Positions 41,286 through 50,981 of a stretch of DNA of 64,000 bases are shown here, in pieces. Location: contig NZ_BMMM01000004.1 in NCBI RefSeq assembly GCF_014645835.1, forward strand, positions 124,001 to 188,000. Direction: 5' to 3'. The notes under the pieces were generated by a model. It was not told the DNA's origin. It saw nothing but the letters and a program-made list of their open reading frames with translations, and made no database searches. Source of the stretch: Streptomyces albiflavescens (GTDB lineage Bacteria > Actinomycetota > Actinomycetes > Streptomycetales > Streptomycetaceae). Within the stretch, counting starts at the first letter, position 1; the number at the start of each line of letters is the position of its first letter. A program made the position numbers and the translations under genes.

Positions 41286-42149
41286 ATGGGCAGCCTTCCG
41301 GAATCCCCGGAGTCCACGGACTCCTTGCCGACGCCAACGACCGCCGCCGGACGCGACGGTCTCGACGCCATCCTCACCCGCCCCACCCGGGCCGTGATCG
41401 CGCTCGACTTCGACGGAACCCTCGCACTGATCGTCCCCGACCCCGAACAGGCCCGCGCCCACCCCGACGCGGTCCCCGCCCTCGCGGCCCTCGCCCCGAA
41501 GGTCGCCTCCGTAGCCGTGATCACCGGCCGCCCGGCCGGCGTCGCGGTCCGGCACGGCGGCTTCGCGGGCGTACCGGGCCTGGAGCACCTGGTCGTCCTC
41601 GGCCACTACGGCGCCGAACGCTGGGACGCGGTGAGCGCCACGGTCAGCGCCCCCGCCCCGCACCCCGGTGTCGCCGCCGCCCGCGCCGAGCTGCCCGGGT
41701 TCCTCGACAGGATCGGTGCCTGGCAGGGCACCTGGATCGAGGAGAAGGGTCGCGCCGTCGCCGTCCACACCCGCCGCGCCAGCGACCCGCAGGCCGCCTT
41801 CGAAGCACTGCGCGAGCCCCTCACCGACCTGGCCACCCGGCACGGTCTGATCGTCGAGCCGGGCCGCATGGTCCTCGAGCTGCGCCCGCCGGGCATGGAC
41901 AAGGGCGTCGCCCTGCTGGAGTACGTCCGCGAGATCGGTGCCGAAGCCGTCCTGTACGCCGGCGACGACCTGGGCGATCTGCCCGCCTTCGCCGCCGTCG
42001 ACAAGCTCCGCTCCGACGGCATCCCCGGGCTCCTCGTCTGCAGCGGCAGCTCCGAGGTCGCCGAACTCGCCGACCGGGCCGACCTGGTGGTGGACGGCCC
42101 GCCCGGCGTCGTGCGACTGCTGTCCGCGCTCGCGTCTCAACTGGACTGA
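41286..42149 (+). CDS. otsB: Trehalose-6-phosphate phosphatase
   Basis: OtsB dephosphorylates trehalose 6-phosphate. The 287-residue HAD-fold enzyme has VIALDFDGTLALIVPDP (nucleophile Asp of DxDGT), VAVITGRPAG (motif II Thr), the conserved PPGMDKGVALLE lysine and LYAGDDLGDLPAF (motif III acidic pair). It is convergent with otsA, 200 bp apart with a hairpin between, so the two steps of the OtsAB route are adjacent but not an operon. An N-terminal tail of about 30 residues precedes the HAD domain. Confidence 0.93.
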   Translation: MGSLPESPESTDSLPTPTTAAGRDGLDAILTRPTRAVIALDFDGTLALIVPDPEQARAHPDAVPALAALAPKVASVAVITGRPAGVAVRHGGFAGVPGLEHLVVLGHYGAERWDAVSATVSAPAPHPGVAAARAELPGFLDRIGAWQGTWIEEKGRAVAVHTRRASDPQAAFEALREPLTDLATRHGLIVEPGRMVLELRPPGMDKGVALLEYVREIGAEAVLYAGDDLGDLPAFAAVDKLRSDGIPGLLVCSGSSEVAELADRADLVVDGPPGVVRLLSALASQLD

Positions 42150-42166
42150 TCGGCAACGGTGTTGGA

Positions 42167-42208
42167 GGGGGCGGAGACCGGGTTCCGGAAGTGGTCCGGT
42201 CCGCCCCC
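42167..42208. terminator. Hairpin between otsB and otsA
   Basis: GGGGGCGGA (42167-42175) pairs with TCCGCCCCC (42200-42208), with further partial pairing inside. It is suited to stop both convergent transcripts. Confidence 0.55.
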
Positions 42209-42349
42209 GGTCACCGACCCCGCCCCGCGCGCGGGCGAACCGGCCCGCAACCGCGTGTCGTACGGGCCTGCCGGATCCGCTGTTGGACTCCGCTGCGGCG
42301 CTCGTGACTGCCGCCCGCTGCCGAGGCCGCTGCGCCGGGCGCCCTGTCG

Positions 42350-43738
42350 TCACTGGTCCAGCTCGTGCAGCTGCTCCAGGAACCACTGGGCCGGCGGCAG
42401 CGCGGTCGCGGCGGCGGCCAACCGCTTCGTCCGCTCGGCCCGCTCGCCGACGGACATGGACAACGCCTCGTGCAACGCGCGGGCGGTACCGATCACGTCG
42501 TAGGGGTTCACGGAAATCGCGTCCTCGCCCAGCTCCTCGTACGCCCCCGCCTCCCGCGACAGCACCAGCACGCACCCCTCGTCGGAGACGACCGGCACCT
42601 CCTTGGCGACGAGGTTCATGCCGTCCCGGATGGGGTTGACGAGGGCCACGTCGGCGAGCCGGTACGCGGCAAGCGACCGTGCGAAGTCGTCTTTGACATG
42701 GAGCACGACCGGAGTCCAACCGGCCGTCCCGTACTGCGCGTTGATCTCCCCGGAGAGACGCTGCACCGCGGCCGTGTAGTCGCGGTACACGGCGAGGTCC
42801 TGCCGGGACGGGTACGCGAAGGCGACGTGCACGACGCGCTCGTGCCACGCCGGGTGGTCGTCGAGGAGCTGCCGGTACGCCAGCAGTCCGCGCACGATGT
42901 TCTTCGACAGCTCGGTCCGGTCGACCCGCACGATCGTCCTGCGGCCCTCGCCGATCTGCTCCCGCAGGGTGGCCATCCGCTCCTCGACGTCCGCCTCGTG
43001 CGAGCGCCGCCGCAGGAAGTCCGCGTCCGCTCCGAGCCCGTGCACACCGACCCGGGTGTCACCGAGCCCGCCGACGAGCTCGGCGGCGCACGTGGTGAAC
43101 GCGTCCGCCCAGCGCCTGGTGAGGAAGCCGAGCCGGTCCGCGCCCAGCATCCCGCGCAGCACCTGCTGGGCGATGTCGTCCGGCAGCATCCGGAAGTAGT
43201 CCACCGGCGCCCACGGTGTGTGCGAGAAGTGCCCGATCCGCAGGTCGGGGCGGAGCGAGCGCAGCATCCCGGGCACGAGCGTCAGGTGGTAGTCCTGTAC
43301 GACCACCACGGCACTGTGGGCCGCCTCGTCGGCCAGCGCCTCGGCGAACGCGCGGTTGTACGCCTCGTACGACGCCCACCGGCGCCGGAACCCCGCGTCG
43401 AAGACCGGCTCCAGCGGCGTCTGGTACAGCATGTGGTGGACGAACCACAGCACGGAGTTCGCGATGCCGTTGTACGCGTCGGCGTGCACCTCGGCGTCGA
43501 TGTCCAGCATCCGTACGCCGTCCTCGCCGATCCCGCGCCGCACCGCCTCGCGGTCCCCGTCGCCGAGCGCCGAGCACACCCACAGGGCACCCGCTTCCGG
43601 CCCGATCGCCGACAGGCCCGAGACCAGCCCGCCGCCGCCGCGCCTGGCGTGCAGCGAGCCGTCCTCGCGTACCTCGTAGGTGACCGGGCCGCGGTTGGAG
43701 GCGACCAGGATTCGGTGGGCACCGTGCGTTGAAGCCAT
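42350..43738 (-). CDS. otsA: Trehalose-6-phosphate synthase
   Basis: A 462-residue GT20 enzyme that joins glucose from an NDP-glucose to glucose 6-phosphate. ILVASNRGPVTYEVREDG and GGGGLVSGL form the Glc6P/NDP loops, VVVQDYHLTLVPGMLRSL, GHFSHTPWAPVDYFRML and RTIVRVDRTELSKNIVRG contain family contacts, and VNPIRDGMNLVAKEV with VLSREAGAYEELG closes the donor site. Length matches OtsA. It supplies the substrate for the convergent OtsB, making the compatible solute trehalose. Confidence 0.94.
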   Translation of the reverse strand: MASTHGAHRILVASNRGPVTYEVREDGSLHARRGGGGLVSGLSAIGPEAGALWVCSALGDGDREAVRRGIGEDGVRMLDIDAEVHADAYNGIANSVLWFVHHMLYQTPLEPVFDAGFRRRWASYEAYNRAFAEALADEAAHSAVVVVQDYHLTLVPGMLRSLRPDLRIGHFSHTPWAPVDYFRMLPDDIAQQVLRGMLGADRLGFLTRRWADAFTTCAAELVGGLGDTRVGVHGLGADADFLRRRSHEADVEERMATLREQIGEGRRTIVRVDRTELSKNIVRGLLAYRQLLDDHPAWHERVVHVAFAYPSRQDLAVYRDYTAAVQRLSGEINAQYGTAGWTPVVLHVKDDFARSLAAYRLADVALVNPIRDGMNLVAKEVPVVSDEGCVLVLSREAGAYEELGEDAISVNPYDVIGTARALHEALSMSVGERAERTKRLAAAATALPPAQWFLEQLHELDQ

Positions 43739-43863
43739 GCCACGAAACCTAGCCCTCGGTCGAAACGCTCAAACGTTCCCGTCAGCCGTCTGCGGGGTCG
43801 TATGCGATCTCGCAGACGGTCGGACCGGTCGCGCAGTTCGCCGTGCCCTTGACGGAGCGCGGT

Positions 43864-44835
43864 TTACGCGGCCTTTCGTTTTACGTACTCGGCGATTTGG
43901 GACATCGGGGGGCGTTCCTCCGTGTCCACCGAGTGCGTGCGCGGCTCGAAACCGTCCTCGCCCCGCTCGAACTGCGTGAGCGACGGGCGGATCATATGGC
44001 CGCGAGCCAGACGCAGCTGGGCCGTGCGGTAGATCGCGGCGGCCATCCGTCCCAGCGCCTGTCCGTCCTGGTGGCGGTGGATGCGGACGCCCACGTCGAC
44101 CTGGGCCAGCGCGTCCAGGCCCACCAGGTGCAGGGCGTCGACGAGCATGCCCAGCTCGACGCCGTACCCGACGGGGAACGGCAGCTGTTCGAGCAGGGAG
44201 CGGCGGGCCGCGTACTCGCCGCCGAGCGGCTGGACGAAGCCCGCGAGCTGCGGCCAGTGCATGTTCAGCAGGGGACGGGCCATCAGCTCGGTGACGCGGC
44301 CGCCCTGGCCCGCGGCCGTCCTGCCGGAGGCGGGCTCGTCGGACAGGGTCAGCGGGCGGTCGTACATCGCCTTGACCAGGTCCACCCCCGGTTCGGTGAG
44401 CAGCGGGCCCACGATTCCGGAGACGAAGTCGGACGAGAACTCCTTGAGGTCCGCGTCGATGAAGCAGACGATGTCCCCGCTCGTCACGAGGAGTGACCGC
44501 CACAGGACCTCGCCCTTGCCGGGCACGGTCGGGATGCGCGGCAGGATCGCGTCCCGGTGCACGACCCTCGCGCCCGCGGCGGCGGCGACCTCGGAGGTGC
44601 GGTCCGTCGAGCCCGAGTCGACGACGACGATCTCGTCGACCAGAGGCACCTGTTGCATCAGATCGTGGCGGATGATCGCGACGATCTCGCCGACGGTCTC
44701 CTCCTCGTTGAGCGCGGGCAGTACGACACTGACCGTCGACCCGGTGGTGCGTTTGGCGGCCATGAGTTTGTGGAGCGGGCGATCGGCCACGGACCAGGAG
44801 TGTGTGCTCAGCCAGCGCTCGACTTCCTTCAGCAC
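43864..44835 (-). CDS. gpgS: Glucosyl-3-phosphoglycerate synthase (GT81 family)
   Basis: A 323-residue GT-A glycosyltransferase. VSVVLPALNEEETVGEIVAI and IVVVDSGSTDRTSEVAAAAG bind the nucleotide sugar, VCFIDADLKEF is the DxD-type metal site, and NMHWPQLAGFVQPLGGEYAARR plus the late RIHRHQDGQALGRMA match GpgS-type enzymes. GpgS transfers glucose to 3-phosphoglycerate, the first step to glucosylglycerate or methylglucose polysaccharide in actinobacteria. It lies upstream of otsA on the same strand (125-bp gap), so these compatible-solute functions cluster. A related but distinct GT cannot be ruled out. Confidence 0.82.
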   Translation of the reverse strand: MLKEVERWLSTHSWSVADRPLHKLMAAKRTTGSTVSVVLPALNEEETVGEIVAIIRHDLMQQVPLVDEIVVVDSGSTDRTSEVAAAAGARVVHRDAILPRIPTVPGKGEVLWRSLLVTSGDIVCFIDADLKEFSSDFVSGIVGPLLTEPGVDLVKAMYDRPLTLSDEPASGRTAAGQGGRVTELMARPLLNMHWPQLAGFVQPLGGEYAARRSLLEQLPFPVGYGVELGMLVDALHLVGLDALAQVDVGVRIHRHQDGQALGRMAAAIYRTAQLRLARGHMIRPSLTQFERGEDGFEPRTHSVDTEERPPMSQIAEYVKRKAA

Positions 44836-45012
44836 AGCTGCGGCTCCTCACTGTCTGATCACCCGGTCTGACGCGGTGTGATCCATCTCGCGGTTCGGAC
44901 GACTATCTCAACTGTCCAGGCCTTCGGTTACAGTCTTGAACAACGCGGATGACCATCGCATTGCGTAGATCGTCCGCGCACATGGTGATCAACAGTTCAA
45001 CAATCGAATACC

Positions 45013-45157
45013 GCTCATCCAGAGGGGCAGAGGGATACGGCCCGTTGAAGCCCCGGCAACCCTCCAGCCGGTCTTGTCACGTTGACGTGGCGAGGCTCCC
45101 GGCTAGGGAAGGTGCCAAATCCGTCTCACGGCGAAGTGCGTCGTGAGGAAGATGAGG
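45013..45157 (+). promoter_or_regulatory. SAM-I (S-box) riboswitch
   Basis: The closing stem CTCATC (45014-45019)/GATGAG (45151-45156) encloses the S-box hallmarks AGAGGGGCAGAGGGA, CCCGTTGAAGCCCCGGCAAC and AAGGTGCCAAATCC, with a variable P4-like arm GTCACGTTGACGTGGC. The 3' strand of P1 runs directly into the purine-rich GGAGAAAGG ribosome-binding region of the next gene, so SAM binding probably acts on translation initiation rather than on termination. Confidence 0.93.
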
Positions 45158-45175
45158 AGAAAGGGCCTCGCCTCC

Positions 45176-46468
45176 ATGGCTGCGCAGACTGTTGCAAGTG
45201 CCACGAACATCGTAGACACCGTCGATCTCGGCCCCGCCGCCGCTCTTTCCTGCCGCGAGTGCGGGCACCGCGTCCCGCTCGGCCCGGTCTTCGCCTGCGA
45301 GGAGTGTTTCGGCCCGCTGGAGATCGCGTACGACTTCTCGGCCTACGACACCGAGGAACTCCGTAAGCGCATCGAAGCGGGCCCCGCGAACATCTGGCGC
45401 TACGCGCCCCTCCTGCCCGTCCCCGCGGACGTCGCCGAGAAGCCGAACATCAACCCCGGCTGGACCAAGCTCGTCAAGGCCGACAACCTGGCGCGCGAGC
45501 TCGGTGTCGACGCCGGCAAGCTCTTCGTCAAGGACGACTCCGGCAACCCGACGCACTCCTTCAAGGACCGCGTCGTCGCCCAGGCCCTGGAGGCCGCCCG
45601 CGCCTTCGGCTTCACCACGCTCTCCTGCTCCTCGACCGGCAACCTGGCCGGTGCGGTGGGCGCCGCCGCCGCCCGCGCCGGCTTCCGCTCCTGCGTGTTC
45701 ATCCCGCACGACCTGGAGCAGGGCAAGGTCGTCATGGCCGCGATCTACGGCGGCGAGCTCGTCGGCATCGAGGGCAACTACGACGACGTGAACCGCTTCT
45801 GCTCCGAGCTGATCGGCGACCCGGCCGGCGAGGGCTGGGGCTTCGTCAACGTCAACCTGCGGCCGTACTACGCGGAGGGCTCCAAGACCCTGGCGTACGA
45901 GATCTGTGAGCAGCTCGGCTGGCAGCTGCCCGACCAGCTGGTCGTCCCGATCGCCTCCGGCTCCCAGCTCACGAAGATCGACAAGGGTCTGCGGGAGCTG
46001 ATCAAGCTCGGCCTCGTCGAGGACAAGCCGTACAAGATCTTCGGCGCCCAGGCCGAGGGCTGCTCGCCGGTGTCCGTCGCCTACAAGGCCGGGCACGACG
46101 TCGTACGGCCGCAGAAGCCGAACACCATCGCCAAGTCGCTCGCCATCGGCAACCCGGCCGACGGTCCGTACGTGCTCGACATCGCGCGCCGCACGGGCGG
46201 TGCGGTGGAGGATGTCAACGACGAGCAGGTCGTCGACGCGATCAAGCTCCTCGCGCGCACGGAGGGCATCTTCGCCGAGACCGCCGGTGGCGTGACCCTG
46301 GGCGTCACTCGCAAGCTCATCGAGAACGGGCTGCTCGACCCGACGCTGACGACCGTCGTCCTCAATACGGGTGACGGTCTGAAGACCCTCGACGCGGTGG
46401 CCGGCACGGGGCTCACCGCGACGATCCGCCCGAACCTGGACTCTTTCCGAGAAGCCGGCCTCGCGTAG
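45176..46468 (+). CDS. metM: Threonine synthase-like PLP enzyme; probable MetM homocysteine synthase
   Basis: A 430-residue PLP-dependent enzyme of the threonine synthase family. An N-terminal zinc ribbon (Cys26, Cys29, Cys41, Cys44: CRECGH...CEEC) precedes the fold-type II core. Lys130 in GNPTHSFKDRVV is the PLP lysine, SCSSTGNLAGAVGAAAARAG binds phosphate, and PIASGSQLTKIDKGL follows. By homology it acts on O-phosphohomoserine. A SAM riboswitch upstream and a sulfur-carrier gene downstream favour the Streptomyces MetM role (O-phosphohomoserine plus carrier thiocarboxylate to homocysteine) over plain threonine synthesis. I recall a separate hom-thrC-thrB locus in S. coelicolor. The ATG at 45176 is chosen; an upstream in-frame start at 45143 lies inside the riboswitch. 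Confidence 0.85.
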   Translation: MAAQTVASATNIVDTVDLGPAAALSCRECGHRVPLGPVFACEECFGPLEIAYDFSAYDTEELRKRIEAGPANIWRYAPLLPVPADVAEKPNINPGWTKLVKADNLARELGVDAGKLFVKDDSGNPTHSFKDRVVAQALEAARAFGFTTLSCSSTGNLAGAVGAAAARAGFRSCVFIPHDLEQGKVVMAAIYGGELVGIEGNYDDVNRFCSELIGDPAGEGWGFVNVNLRPYYAEGSKTLAYEICEQLGWQLPDQLVVPIASGSQLTKIDKGLRELIKLGLVEDKPYKIFGAQAEGCSPVSVAYKAGHDVVRPQKPNTIAKSLAIGNPADGPYVLDIARRTGGAVEDVNDEQVVDAIKLLARTEGIFAETAGGVTLGVTRKLIENGLLDPTLTTVVLNTGDGLKTLDAVAGTGLTATIRPNLDSFREAGLA

Positions 46469-46484
46469 GGACCGTTCTCGATCT

Positions 46485-46550
46485 GTGGGCCGGTGGGGGC
46501 TGGTCGCGCCCGCGCGGCGGAGCCGCACAGTGAACAGAGCCCCGCGCCCC
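46485..46550. repeat. Dispersed G/C-rich repeat between metM and metO (copy 1)
   Basis: GGGCCGGTGGGGGCT followed by GTCGCGCCCGCGCGGCGG and a CAGAGCCCCGCGCCCC end. The same block is at 60069-60137. Internal inverted segments (GGGGGCT/AGCCCC-like) allow hairpins. It sits between two genes of one unit and may attenuate or stabilise the message. Confidence 0.75.
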
Positions 46551-46602
46551 CGACCGGGCGCACACCAGCCGTAGGCCATTTTCGACCGGGAGGTCACACC
46601 CC

Positions 46603-46878
46603 ATGAGCGTCAACGTCCGCATCCCCACCATCCTGCGCACCTACACCGGTGGCCAGGCCGAGGTGACGGCCGAGGGTGGGACCCTCGCCGAGGTCATCGC
46701 CGATCTGGAGAAGAACCACACGGGTATCGCGGCGCGCGTTCTGGACGACCAGGGCAAGCTGCGCCGCTTCGTCAACGTGTACGTCAACGACGACGACGTG
46801 CGGTTCGAGCAGGGCCTGGAGACGGCGACGCCGGACGGTGCGGGCGTGTCGATCATCCCGGCCGTCGCGGGCGGCTGA
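46603..46878 (+). CDS. metO: MoaD/ThiS-family sulfur-carrier protein, probable MetO
   Basis: A 91-residue ubiquitin-fold protein ending IIPAVAGG. The C-terminal Gly-Gly is exposed with no extension, as needed for adenylation and thiocarboxylation. SVNVRIPTILRTYTGGQAEV and RRFVNVYVNDDDVRFEQGLE match the CysO-like branch of the family rather than ThiS. It follows the threonine synthase-like gene by 134 bp in the same direction, behind GGGAGG at 9 nt. I read it as the sulfide donor for the enzyme upstream. A role in CysO-type cysteine synthesis is the alternative; no cysM or mec homologue is adjacent. Confidence 0.83.
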   Translation: MSVNVRIPTILRTYTGGQAEVTAEGGTLAEVIADLEKNHTGIAARVLDDQGKLRRFVNVYVNDDDVRFEQGLETATPDGAGVSIIPAVAGG

Positions 46879-46935
46879 GCCGTCACCCAGGGTGAGATTG
46901 TTACCGTAGGTAACGCTCATCACTAAGAGCTCATC

Positions 46936-46974
46936 GAATTGCCCCCTCCGTGAGAGAAACGGAGGGGGCAATTC
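46936..46974 (+). terminator. Strong terminator after metO
   Basis: GAATTGCCCCCTCCGT and ACGGAGGGGGCAATTC form a perfect 16-bp stem with a 7-nt loop. Confidence 0.9.
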
Positions 46975-47327
46975 TGCATGGTTGAGCGGGGTAGAGTTGG
47001 GGAACCTGCTTCGCTTTTCATGCCGGACGCATATGAGTATCTGCGCGACACCCGACAAGAAGTAGCCAAAGTGCCCCGCCTTTTTGAGCCTTTTATGGCA
47101 TTTACGGGGCCCGACTTGCCCTGAATCTGCGCAAATTCTCCGCATTTTCCCGATCGGCCGTGCCCAGAATTCTCGTCCGATTGACCTGTTGCAGACGGCA
47201 GTTGGACAGATACATTCAGCCGCGGTCGACGCGTTCCGGCGCACACCCCCAACCGTTGGGGGGTGAGGTCTGACCCGGATCCGCGAAGTGTGGATCTGTG
47301 CAAGGGCCAGTAATAGGGGAGTTAGGC
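46975..47327 (+). promoter_or_regulatory. Long AT-richer leader of the cold-shock gene
   Basis: About 350 bp without a gene and clearly less GC-rich than its surroundings. A long structured 5' leader is usual for csp genes. CACCCCCAA-CCG-TTGGGGGGTG near 47247-47268 can form a hairpin about 60 bp before the start. TTGCAG (near 47189)-N16-TACATT is a weak promoter candidate. Confidence 0.45.
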
Positions 47328-47531
47328 ATGGCTCAGGGCACCGTCAAGTGGTTCAACGCGGAGAAGGGGTACGGCTTCATCGCGGTCGACGGTGGTGCGG
47401 ACGTCTTCGTGCACTACAGCGCGATTCAGATGGACGGCTACCGCACCCTTGAAGAGGGTCAGCGAGTGGAGTTCGAGATCTCGCAGGGCCAGAAGGGTCC
47501 GCAGGCGGACATGGTCAAGCTCGCCGTCTGA
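47328..47531 (+). CDS. Cold-shock protein (CspA family)
   Basis: A 67-residue single-domain RNA chaperone. [15 protein letters not shown] (RNP1-like KGYGFI) and [10 protein letters not shown] (RNP2-like VFVHY) carry the aromatic residues that stack on single-stranded RNA or DNA. Its sequence is the usual Streptomyces acidic Csp (ScoF/SC 7.0 type). AGGGGAG stands 6 nt before the ATG, and the next gene is groEL2 after a terminator. Confidence 0.94.
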   Translation: MAQGTVKWFNAEKGYGFIAVDGGADVFVHYSAIQMDGYRTLEEGQRVEFEISQGQKGPQADMVKLAV

Positions 47532-47563
47532 TCCGGCGCGAACGGCCACCGACGCACTCACGC

Positions 47564-47601
47564 CGAGGGGTCCGCATCCCAGCAGGGATGCGGACCCCTC
47601 G
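47564..47601 (+). terminator. Terminator after the cold-shock gene
   Basis: CGAGGGGTCCGCATCCC and GGGATGCGGACCCCTCG pair perfectly (17 bp) with an AGCA loop. Confidence 0.9.
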
Positions 47602-47694
47602 TGCGTTCCGGGACCCGCTCCCGTTCGTGAGAGGTGCTTGCGCCCGCCCGCCGTCCGACCGTCACCCTTCAGCGGGCCCGCTGCGCGGGCGCAC

Positions 47695-47757
47695 CTTGCA
47701 CTCGACGGTGCCGAGTGCTAATCATTGGCGTTAGCACTCTCCGAGTGAGAGTGACAG
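47695..47757 (+). promoter_or_regulatory. Two tandem CIRCE operators upstream of groEL2
   Basis: CTTGCACTC-N9-GAGTGCTAA (47695-47721) and TTAGCACTC-N9-GAGTGACAG (47731-47757) each follow the CIRCE pattern TTAGCACTC-N9-GAGTGCTAA with one imperfect half. They are 9 bp apart, so the two well-conserved inner halves also face each other with N9 spacing. HrcA should repress groEL2 here and release on heat shock. Confidence 0.9.
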
Positions 47758-47777
47758 AACTTGGATCGGGCCGGTGA

Positions 47778-49505
<1,728 letters not shown>

Positions 49506-49536
49506 TCGACCTCCGGTTGATCACTGTCCTTACGTT

Positions 49537-49577
49537 CCGAGGGCGGTACCCCCACTCCCAGGGGGTACCGCCCTCGG
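49537..49577 (+). terminator. Terminator after groEL2
   Basis: CCGAGGGCGGTACCCCC and GGGGGTACCGCCCTCGG pair perfectly (17 bp) with a 7-nt loop. Confidence 0.9.
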
Positions 49578-49752
49578 GCGTTTCCGGGACCGGAGTGGCC
49601 GGGATCACGGCAGAAGTCGGCAGAGCGCAGGAATGCCGACGTGGGGGAGGCGGTTGACGCTGACGGGCAGTTGATGCATGTGCACATACCGCCCGGAATC
49701 CCCGTCCTCCCTCCGCTCGATGTCTGATCGACCTCTCCGAGGAGCCCCCCAC

Positions 49753-50871
49753 GTGACTGCCGCCGCCTCCCGCGCAGCCGAGATCCTGTCCCGCCCCGTC
49801 TCCCTGAACGGCCTGACCGTCCCGAACCGGATCGCGATGGCCCCGATGACCCGGAAGTTCTCGCCGGGCGGCGTGCCGGGGGAGGACGTCGTCGGGTACT
49901 ACTCCCGCCGCGCCGCCGCGGGCGTCGGCCTGATCGTCACCGAGGGCACGTACGTGGGCCACGAATCGGCCGGGCAGAGCGACCGGGTGCCGCGCTTCCA
50001 CGGTGAGGAGCAGCTGGCGGGCTGGGCGAAGGTCGCCGACGCCGTGCACGCGGCGGGCGGCACGATCGTGCCCCAGCTGTGGCACATCGGCATGGTGCGC
50101 AACCAGGGCGAGCCGCCGTTCGCGGACGCCCCGGCGGTCGGCCCCTCCGGCATCGGCTCCGAGGGCGCCGACGTCACCGGCAAGGCCATGACACAGTCCG
50201 ACCTGGACGACGTGGTCGGCGCCTTCGCCGCGGCGGCGGCCGACGCCGAGCGCATCGGCTTCGACGGTGTCGAGCTGCACGGCGCCCACGGCTACCTGAT
50301 CGACCAGTTCCTGTGGGCGGGCACCAACCGCCGCGCGGACGCGTACGGCGGCGACCCGGTGGCCCGTACGAAGTTCGCGGCGGAGATCGTGGCCGCGGTC
50401 CGCGCGGCGGTCTCCCCGTCCTTCCCGGTGCTCTTCCGCTACTCGCAGTGGAAGCAGCAGGCGTACGACGCCCGGCTCGCCGAGACCCCGGAGGAGCTGG
50501 AGGCGATCCTGACGCCGCTCGCCGCCGCCGGAGTGGACGTCTTCCACGCCTCCACCCGCCGCTACTGGCTCCCGGAGTTCGACGACTCCGACCTGAACCT
50601 GGCCGGCTGGACGAAGAAGATCACCGGCAAGCCCGCCATCACGGTCGGCTCGGTCGGCCTGGACGGTGACTTCCTCAAGGCCTTCCAGGGAGAGGGCTCC
50701 TCGGTGAAGGGCATCGACGACCTGCTGGACCGTCTGGAGCGCGACGAGTTCGACCTCGTCGCCGTGGGCCGCGCGCTGCTTCAGGACCCGGAGTGGGCGG
50801 CGAAGGTCCTCGACGGACGGTTCGCGGACCTGGCGCCGTACGACGCGGCGGCCCTGAAGACCCTCAGCTGA
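49753..50871 (+). CDS. Old yellow enzyme-family NADH:flavin oxidoreductase
   Basis: A 372-residue FMN-dependent ene-reductase with a TIM-barrel fold. GLTVPNRIAMAPMTRKFSPGG starts the barrel with the FMN-contact Thr, VPQLWHIGMV carries the substrate-side His region, and FDGVELHGAHGYLIDQFLW with N-R-R-x-D-x-YGG is the family signature. It reduces activated C=C bonds with NAD(P)H; the physiological substrate is unknown. I start it at the GTG at 49753, with GAGGAG eight nt upstream; in-frame codons earlier would add 25 unrelated residues. It stands alone between two terminators. Confidence 0.88.
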   Translation: MTAAASRAAEILSRPVSLNGLTVPNRIAMAPMTRKFSPGGVPGEDVVGYYSRRAAAGVGLIVTEGTYVGHESAGQSDRVPRFHGEEQLAGWAKVADAVHAAGGTIVPQLWHIGMVRNQGEPPFADAPAVGPSGIGSEGADVTGKAMTQSDLDDVVGAFAAAAADAERIGFDGVELHGAHGYLIDQFLWAGTNRRADAYGGDPVARTKFAAEIVAAVRAAVSPSFPVLFRYSQWKQQAYDARLAETPEELEAILTPLAAAGVDVFHASTRRYWLPEFDDSDLNLAGWTKKITGKPAITVGSVGLDGDFLKAFQGEGSSVKGIDDLLDRLERDEFDLVAVGRALLQDPEWAAKVLDGRFADLAPYDAAALKTLS

Positions 50872-50894
50872 GCTGAGCCCGCTCGCTGTACGCC

Positions 50895-50933
50895 CCGGGG
50901 GCGGCTCTCCTGCAGCAGGGGAGCCGCCCCCGG
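50895..50933. terminator. Hairpin between convergent OYE and Uma2 genes
   Basis: CCGGGGGCGGCTCTCC and GGGGAGCCGCCCCCGG pair with one G-T wobble over an 8-nt loop. Confidence 0.75.
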
Positions 50934-50981
50934 CGTATGGGGCCAACCGGCTGTGTCCTCGGGTGAGTCGGTGCCACCTGC

